Positions 5,854 through 9,909 of a stretch of DNA of 9,909 nt are shown in pieces. The DNA comes from Flavobacteriales bacterium (GTDB lineage Bacteria > Bacteroidota > Bacteroidia > Flavobacteriales_D > Crocinitomicaceae): NCBI GenBank assembly GCA_018665005.1, contig JABJEE010000135.1, positions 1 to 9,909 on the forward strand, read 5' to 3'. Numbering within the stretch: the stretch's first letter is position 1; each line of letters starts with the position of its first letter. Position numbers and translations under genes: made by a program. The notes beneath the pieces are model-generated. The model was not told the origin of the DNA. It worked only from the letters and a program-made list of their open reading frames with translations, and made no database searches.

Positions 5854-8790
5854 ATGAAGCTTCATTCGTGCTATAGTCTAAAATACGGAATACTCACTCC
5901 TGAGCAATTGGTGGAGTGGGGTGTAGAAGCTTGCTACAGTTCTATTTTTCTTGCTGACATCAATTCTACGGGAGCGGTATTGTCATTTGTTCAGGAGGCT
6001 CAAAAGAAGGGCGTAAAGGCTGTTGTAGGTGTAGAGCTTCGAAACGACATGCAGATCAAAGCTACGCTTATTGCAAGAAACAATCGAGGGCTTCATGAAA
6101 TCAATAGCTTTCTCTCTAGATATTTACACCAAAAAAAAGAATTTCCTGACGATGTGCCACATTTGAGCAACTGTTATGTTTCCTATCCTTTTCCTGGTCC
6201 GAAAAGAGATTTAAATGAAAATGAATATATTGACATACAGTTGATTAATATAAATGACTTAAACTTAATAAGTAGCATAAGTAATGATAAGATAATTGTT
6301 CTCCAGGCCATGGTTTTCAGGAATAAGATAGATCACAATACGCACAGGTTGTTGAGGTCGATTCATTACAATACCTTGCTTTCTCTTCTTGAGCCAAAAC
6401 AGCAGGCTCAAGAGCTTGATGTTTTCAGATCTAAAAGGGAGTTAGAAGATGATTATCGTGAGTTTTCGGATTGTCTGAACAGGACCTTTATGTTGTTTGA
6501 ATCTTGTTTTGTTTCTTTTGATTTTAACGAAAACGCCATCCCTCAAAATCCGACTACATTTACAGGTAGTGCGTCTGGAGATGAAATGCTATTGCGAAAG
6601 CTCTGTTTGGATGGCCTGCCTTATCGCTACAATAGTCTTAATGATGAAATTGTTGAACGTATTGAAAAAGAGATTGACGTTATTGCCAAAAAACAGTATC
6701 TATCATATTTTTTAATGACCTGGGATTTTACTTCTTACGCACGATCCAAGGGCTATTTTTATGTTGGGAGAGGTAGCGGGGCCAATAGCATTGTGGCTTA
6801 TTTACTTCGCATTACGAATGTAGATCCTCTTCAGCTAGATTTGTATTTTGAACGTTTTATAAATTTAGAACGCAGCACCCCTCCAGATTTTGATATTGAT
6901 TTCTCTTGGCAAGAGCGAGACGAGATGATTCATTATATTTTTGATCGTTACCCAACAGCTACATTGCTTTGTACATACAATACCTTTCAGTATCGAGCAA
7001 CCATTCGTGAATTGGGAAAGGTTTTTGGTTTGCCCAAGGAAGAGCTTGATAAGCTTGTTCGGGAGGATGCAGTGCCAAAAGACGAGCTATCAAGTCTTGT
7101 CATGAGATATGCTACGCGTATTCAGGGGCTGCCATCTTATTTAAGTGTGCATTCTGGGGGTATCGTAATTAGTGAAAAACCAATCACATGGTTTTCAGCA
7201 ACCTTTCTTCCTCCAAAAGGTTTCCCAACGACTCAGTTCTCTATGATTGAGGCAGAAGATGTCGGGCTTTTTAAGTTTGATGTATTGAGTCAACGCGGTT
7301 TGGCTAAGATTCATGATTGTATACAGCTTGTTCATCAAAATCAGCCAGAAAATCCTCCACATAACATCAATGATATTGATTTTTTTAAACAAGATAAAAA
7401 AATTGAAGAGCTACTGATTGAAGCCAAAGCTATAGGCTGCTTTTATGTAGAATCTCCAGCAATGCGTATGTTAATGACAAAGCTTAGGGTAAAAGAATAT
7501 TTAGAATTGGTTGCAGCAAGCTCTGTCATTCGGCCAGGAGTGTCTCAGTCGGGAATGATGCGTACCTACATCAGGCGTCATCGTAATCCCGAAGAACGCA
7601 AAAAAGCACATCCCTTACTACTTAAGATTATGCCTGATACTTATGGTGTTATGGTTTATCAGGAGGATGTAATAAAAGTGGCTCACTATTTTGCCGACCT
7701 GAGTCTATCCGAGGCGGATGTACTAAGAAGGGGGATGTCAGGAAAATACAGGTCTCGCGCTAAATTTTTAGTTATAAAAGAAAGATTTTTTTCCAATTGC
7801 AAAAAACGTGGTCATGACACTGGTCTTACTGCGGAAGTTTGGAATCAAATTGAAAGTTTTGCGGGCTATGCTTTTGCTAAGGGGCACTCAGCTTCATATG
7901 CGGTAGAAAGCTATCAGAGCTTGTATCTAAAAGCATATTACCCTTTAGAATATATGACTGCGGGCATCAATAATTTTGGCGGGTATTATCGAACTGAGTT
8001 TTATGTTCAAGAGGCTAGGAGGATGGGCGCTGTTGTTGAGGCACCGTGTATCAATAAGGGAGGCTATCAATCAGTAATTAAAGGTAAAAAACTTACTCTA
8101 GGCTTTAATTTGGTTCGGGGTATTGAGCGCAAAACCATAAGCCAATTACTCGCTATTAGAAATTCCTACGGTCACTTTAATACTTTCGAAGAACTTATTG
8201 AGGCAACGAGCATACCTTTTGAGCAGCTTGTTCTTCTGATCCGTATAAATGCATTAAGGGGGCTTGATCCTGATCGCAAGAATCTTTTATGGAAAGCTCA
8301 TTTTTTTGACAAAAAACGCAAGCCAGTCAGTCAACAATCACTTCCTCTTGAAGAGGTTTCTAGTAAGCAGATGGATCTTCCTATTCTGCAGGAGCAAGAG
8401 CTAGAACAAGATTTTGAGTTTTTTGAATTGATGGGTTTTCCTTTGTGTAGTCCGTTTCGATTGCTAAAAGAAGATCCTCCTGCTCATCATACTGCCACAG
8501 AAATATCTCGATTGAAAGGCAAAACGATTTTAACTTACGGCTACTTGGTATCGCTTAAAAACTCAAAGTCTGCAAGTGGAAAGGCCATTGCTTTTGCGAT
8601 GTTTCATGACATTCATGGTGAAATTATAGACACCGTTCATTTTACAAGCTCTTTGGTGCGTTATCCATTTTCGGGGAGTGGTATTTATTGCCTGAAAGGA
8701 CGAGTGGTGGAAGAATTCGATTTCTATTGCGTTGAGGTGTTTTATATGAAAAAACAGAGCTACATCCGCGACCCAAGGTTTTCTGATTGA
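5854..8790 (+). CDS. dnaE: Short C-family DNA polymerase III alpha-like subunit (DnaE2/ImuC-like)
   Basis: This 978-residue C-family polymerase is shorter than replicative DnaE (about 1160). It begins with a PHP domain (1 to about 220). LHSCYSLKYG at 3-12 and ADINSTGAV at 34-42 lack several PHP metal-ligand positions. The palm carries GRGSGANS at 305-312 and PPDFDIDF at 343-350, with catalytic Asp345 and Asp347 aligned to E. coli D401/D403. The third Asp is Asp476 in FKFDVLSQRGL. FAKGHSASYAVESYQSLYLKAYYP at 674-697 and a tandem HhH region (about 749-805) follow. A linker with the clamp-like peptides QQSLPL (827-832) and QMDLPI (839-844) comes next, then GFPLCSPF at 861-868. An OB fold (about 888-965) ends the protein, with no tau-binding domain after it. 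The pairing with dinB and this architecture point to translesion synthesis rather than chromosome replication. The ATG at 5854 follows the dinB stop by 14 bases, so the two are presumably co-transcribed. Confidence 0.93.
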   Translation: MKLHSCYSLKYGILTPEQLVEWGVEACYSSIFLADINSTGAVLSFVQEAQKKGVKAVVGVELRNDMQIKATLIARNNRGLHEINSFLSRYLHQKKEFPDDVPHLSNCYVSYPFPGPKRDLNENEYIDIQLININDLNLISSISNDKIIVLQAMVFRNKIDHNTHRLLRSIHYNTLLSLLEPKQQAQELDVFRSKRELEDDYREFSDCLNRTFMLFESCFVSFDFNENAIPQNPTTFTGSASGDEMLLRKLCLDGLPYRYNSLNDEIVERIEKEIDVIAKKQYLSYFLMTWDFTSYARSKGYFYVGRGSGANSIVAYLLRITNVDPLQLDLYFERFINLERSTPPDFDIDFSWQERDEMIHYIFDRYPTATLLCTYNTFQYRATIRELGKVFGLPKEELDKLVREDAVPKDELSSLVMRYATRIQGLPSYLSVHSGGIVISEKPITWFSATFLPPKGFPTTQFSMIEAEDVGLFKFDVLSQRGLAKIHDCIQLVHQNQPENPPHNINDIDFFKQDKKIEELLIEAKAIGCFYVESPAMRMLMTKLRVKEYLELVAASSVIRPGVSQSGMMRTYIRRHRNPEERKKAHPLLLKIMPDTYGVMVYQEDVIKVAHYFADLSLSEADVLRRGMSGKYRSRAKFLVIKERFFSNCKKRGHDTGLTAEVWNQIESFAGYAFAKGHSASYAVESYQSLYLKAYYPLEYMTAGINNFGGYYRTEFYVQEARRMGAVVEAPCINKGGYQSVIKGKKLTLGFNLVRGIERKTISQLLAIRNSYGHFNTFEELIEATSIPFEQLVLLIRINALRGLDPDRKNLLWKAHFFDKKRKPVSQQSLPLEEVSSKQMDLPILQEQELEQDFEFFELMGFPLCSPFRLLKEDPPAHHTATEISRLKGKTILTYGYLVSLKNSKSASGKAIAFAMFHDIHGEIIDTVHFTSSLVRYPFSGSGIYCLKGRVVEEFDFYCVEVFYMKKQSYIRDPRFSD

Positions 8791-8795
8791 GTTTT

Positions 8796-9909
8796 TTATT
8801 TAAACTGCTGGTCTAATAGGTAAAGAAATGAAGCAACTGCAGCAGCACCTAATTCTAGCTCTCTTTTATTTACATTTTCAAACACATCGTTAGGGGAGTG
8901 GTGCATGTCAAAATAACGTTGAGAATCAGGAACAAAACCAAATAAAGCAATTTCAGGGTATTCTTTTTTAAGTGGTCCAATATCAACACCGCCATATCCC
9001 TTCTCAAAGACATGTAGATCATAATCTTCAAAAAGCTGAGCTTGCGACTTGAGCCATTCTAGGTTGGCCTCACTGCCATCGCAAGTAAAGCCTCTCGGAG
9101 CAAACCCTCCACGATCACTTTCAATTGCAGCAATATGATTTTCCTTTTTTTCTTTGACCCATTGGGCGTAGGTCTTTCCTCCCATGTTCCCGTTTTCCTC
9201 ATTCATAAAGAAAACAACTCGAAGTGTGTGTCTTGGCATATAATTCATGGATCTTAAAATCCTAAATGCCTCTAAACAGTGAATAATACCGGCGCCATCA
9301 TCATGAGCACCTTCCCCTGTATCCCATGAATCTAAATGTCCTCCAATGGTAATTATTTCATCTTGTTTTGAATTTCCCGGAATTTCGCCAATAACGTTAT
9401 AGGATATTTTATCTTCTAGTTTCTTACAATCCATTTCAAGAATGAATTCATATTTATCTTGAGGGTTTTTATTGATTAAGCCTTCAATTCGCTCTGCATC
9501 TGATGTTGAAATGGCAGCTGCTGGTATTTGTTTTACACCATCTTCATACCTCATTGATCCTGTATGTGGATGATCATCAATGGCAAGGCCTAACGATCTA
9601 ATGATAACCGCTATTGCACCTTTTTTAGCTCCTTCAGAAGCGCCATTTCCTCTCACAGGATAGCATCCACCATAAGCCTTGAAAGTTTGGATGTGCTTTT
9701 CATTCATGTGTTGGTTAATGAAAACGACTTTTCCATCCACTTTGTCTGCAGGAGTGTCCTTTAGCTCATCCAATGAATTGAATACGATTAGTTCTCCTCT
9801 CAATATTCCATTTGTACCGATAGACCCTCCTAGTGCCAGTCCATTTATTTTGATTAATTCTCCATTTTCTGATCGGATCCAAAATGCCTCTTTTGTTCCA
9901 CGTTCCCAA
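8796..9909 (-). CDS. M28 family metallopeptidase with PA-like domain (5' end outside window)
   Basis: The reading frame stays open to the right edge, so 370 complete residues are seen and the N-terminus is missing. A TTG at 9801-9803 is not the true start: conserved-looking sequence (WIRSENGELIKINGLALGGS) continues upstream of it. Numbering from the first full codon in the window, the M28 di-zinc ligands are all visible: His191 in GGHLDSWD, Asp203 in AHDDGAG, Glu237-Glu238 in FMNEENG (catalytic base and ligand), Asp265 in ESDRGGF and His337 in YFDMHHSPND. The part before this (about 35-145) looks like an inserted PA-type domain, as in carboxypeptidase Q/PGCP. An aminopeptidase or dipeptidase acting on short peptides is likely. 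Relatives are exported, but the signal peptide would lie outside the window. The gene converges with the polymerase operon, 5 bases apart, with no obvious terminator between. Confidence 0.9.
   Translation of the reverse strand, partial: WERGTKEAFWIRSENGELIKINGLALGGSIGTNGILRGELIVFNSLDELKDTPADKVDGKVVFINQHMNEKHIQTFKAYGGCYPVRGNGASEGAKKGAIAVIIRSLGLAIDDHPHTGSMRYEDGVKQIPAAAISTSDAERIEGLINKNPQDKYEFILEMDCKKLEDKISYNVIGEIPGNSKQDEIITIGGHLDSWDTGEGAHDDGAGIIHCLEAFRILRSMNYMPRHTLRVVFFMNEENGNMGGKTYAQWVKEKKENHIAAIESDRGGFAPRGFTCDGSEANLEWLKSQAQLFEDYDLHVFEKGYGGVDIGPLKKEYPEIALFGFVPDSQRYFDMHHSPNDVFENVNKRELELGAAAVASFLYLLDQQFK

Noticed and set aside
8791..8795. Terminator between the polymerase operon and the M28 peptidase gene
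   Set aside because: Only five bases separate the stops. A T-run follows dnaE but no stable hairpin precedes it.

Overview
The window reads as ordinary AT-rich chromosome from a member of the Bacteroidota, most likely a flavobacterium-like lineage. Three things point that way. Two promoters carry the -7 box TAnnTTTG typical of that phylum. The start codons lack Shine-Dalgarno sequences. The protein families match, especially the DinB plus short DnaE pair and the LemA/M48 pair. No RNA genes, CRISPR arrays, insertion sequences or phage genes were seen, and no gene-free stretch exceeds 300 bases.

Layout from left to right. A branched-chain aminotransferase gene (ilvE, +) has its own promoter. 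It converges with a gene for an exported endonuclease/exonuclease/phosphatase-family protein (-), 3 bases apart. A 146-base AT-rich gap follows, then an unrecognised exported, beta-rich 204-residue protein (+). The stop codon of that gene overlaps the stop of the next minus-strand unit, lemA-htpX (LemA membrane protein plus an HtpX-type M48 membrane protease). A 188-base AT-rich divergent region separates lemA from a plus-strand operon of two DNA polymerases. These are a Y-family DinB-type enzyme and a 978-residue C-family (DnaE-like) polymerase. The latter has a degenerate PHP domain and no tau-binding C-terminus. The last gene (-) encodes an M28-family metallopeptidase with a PA-like domain, and its 5' end lies beyond the right edge.

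The most interesting part is 4489-5853 and onward. The polymerase pair looks like the Bacteroidota counterpart of the ImuB/ImuC (DnaE2) translesion mutasome, but the Y-family partner keeps all its catalytic residues. Clamp-binding-like peptides are visible in both proteins. Directly upstream lie two near-identical 18-base palindromic units (17/18 identical, 24 bases apart) plus a matching half-site. The proximal unit covers the place where the -33 element of the dinB promoter should be. This looks like an operator for a damage-responsive or other regulator not encoded in the window. The remaining genes are housekeeping or envelope functions with no evident link to the polymerases.
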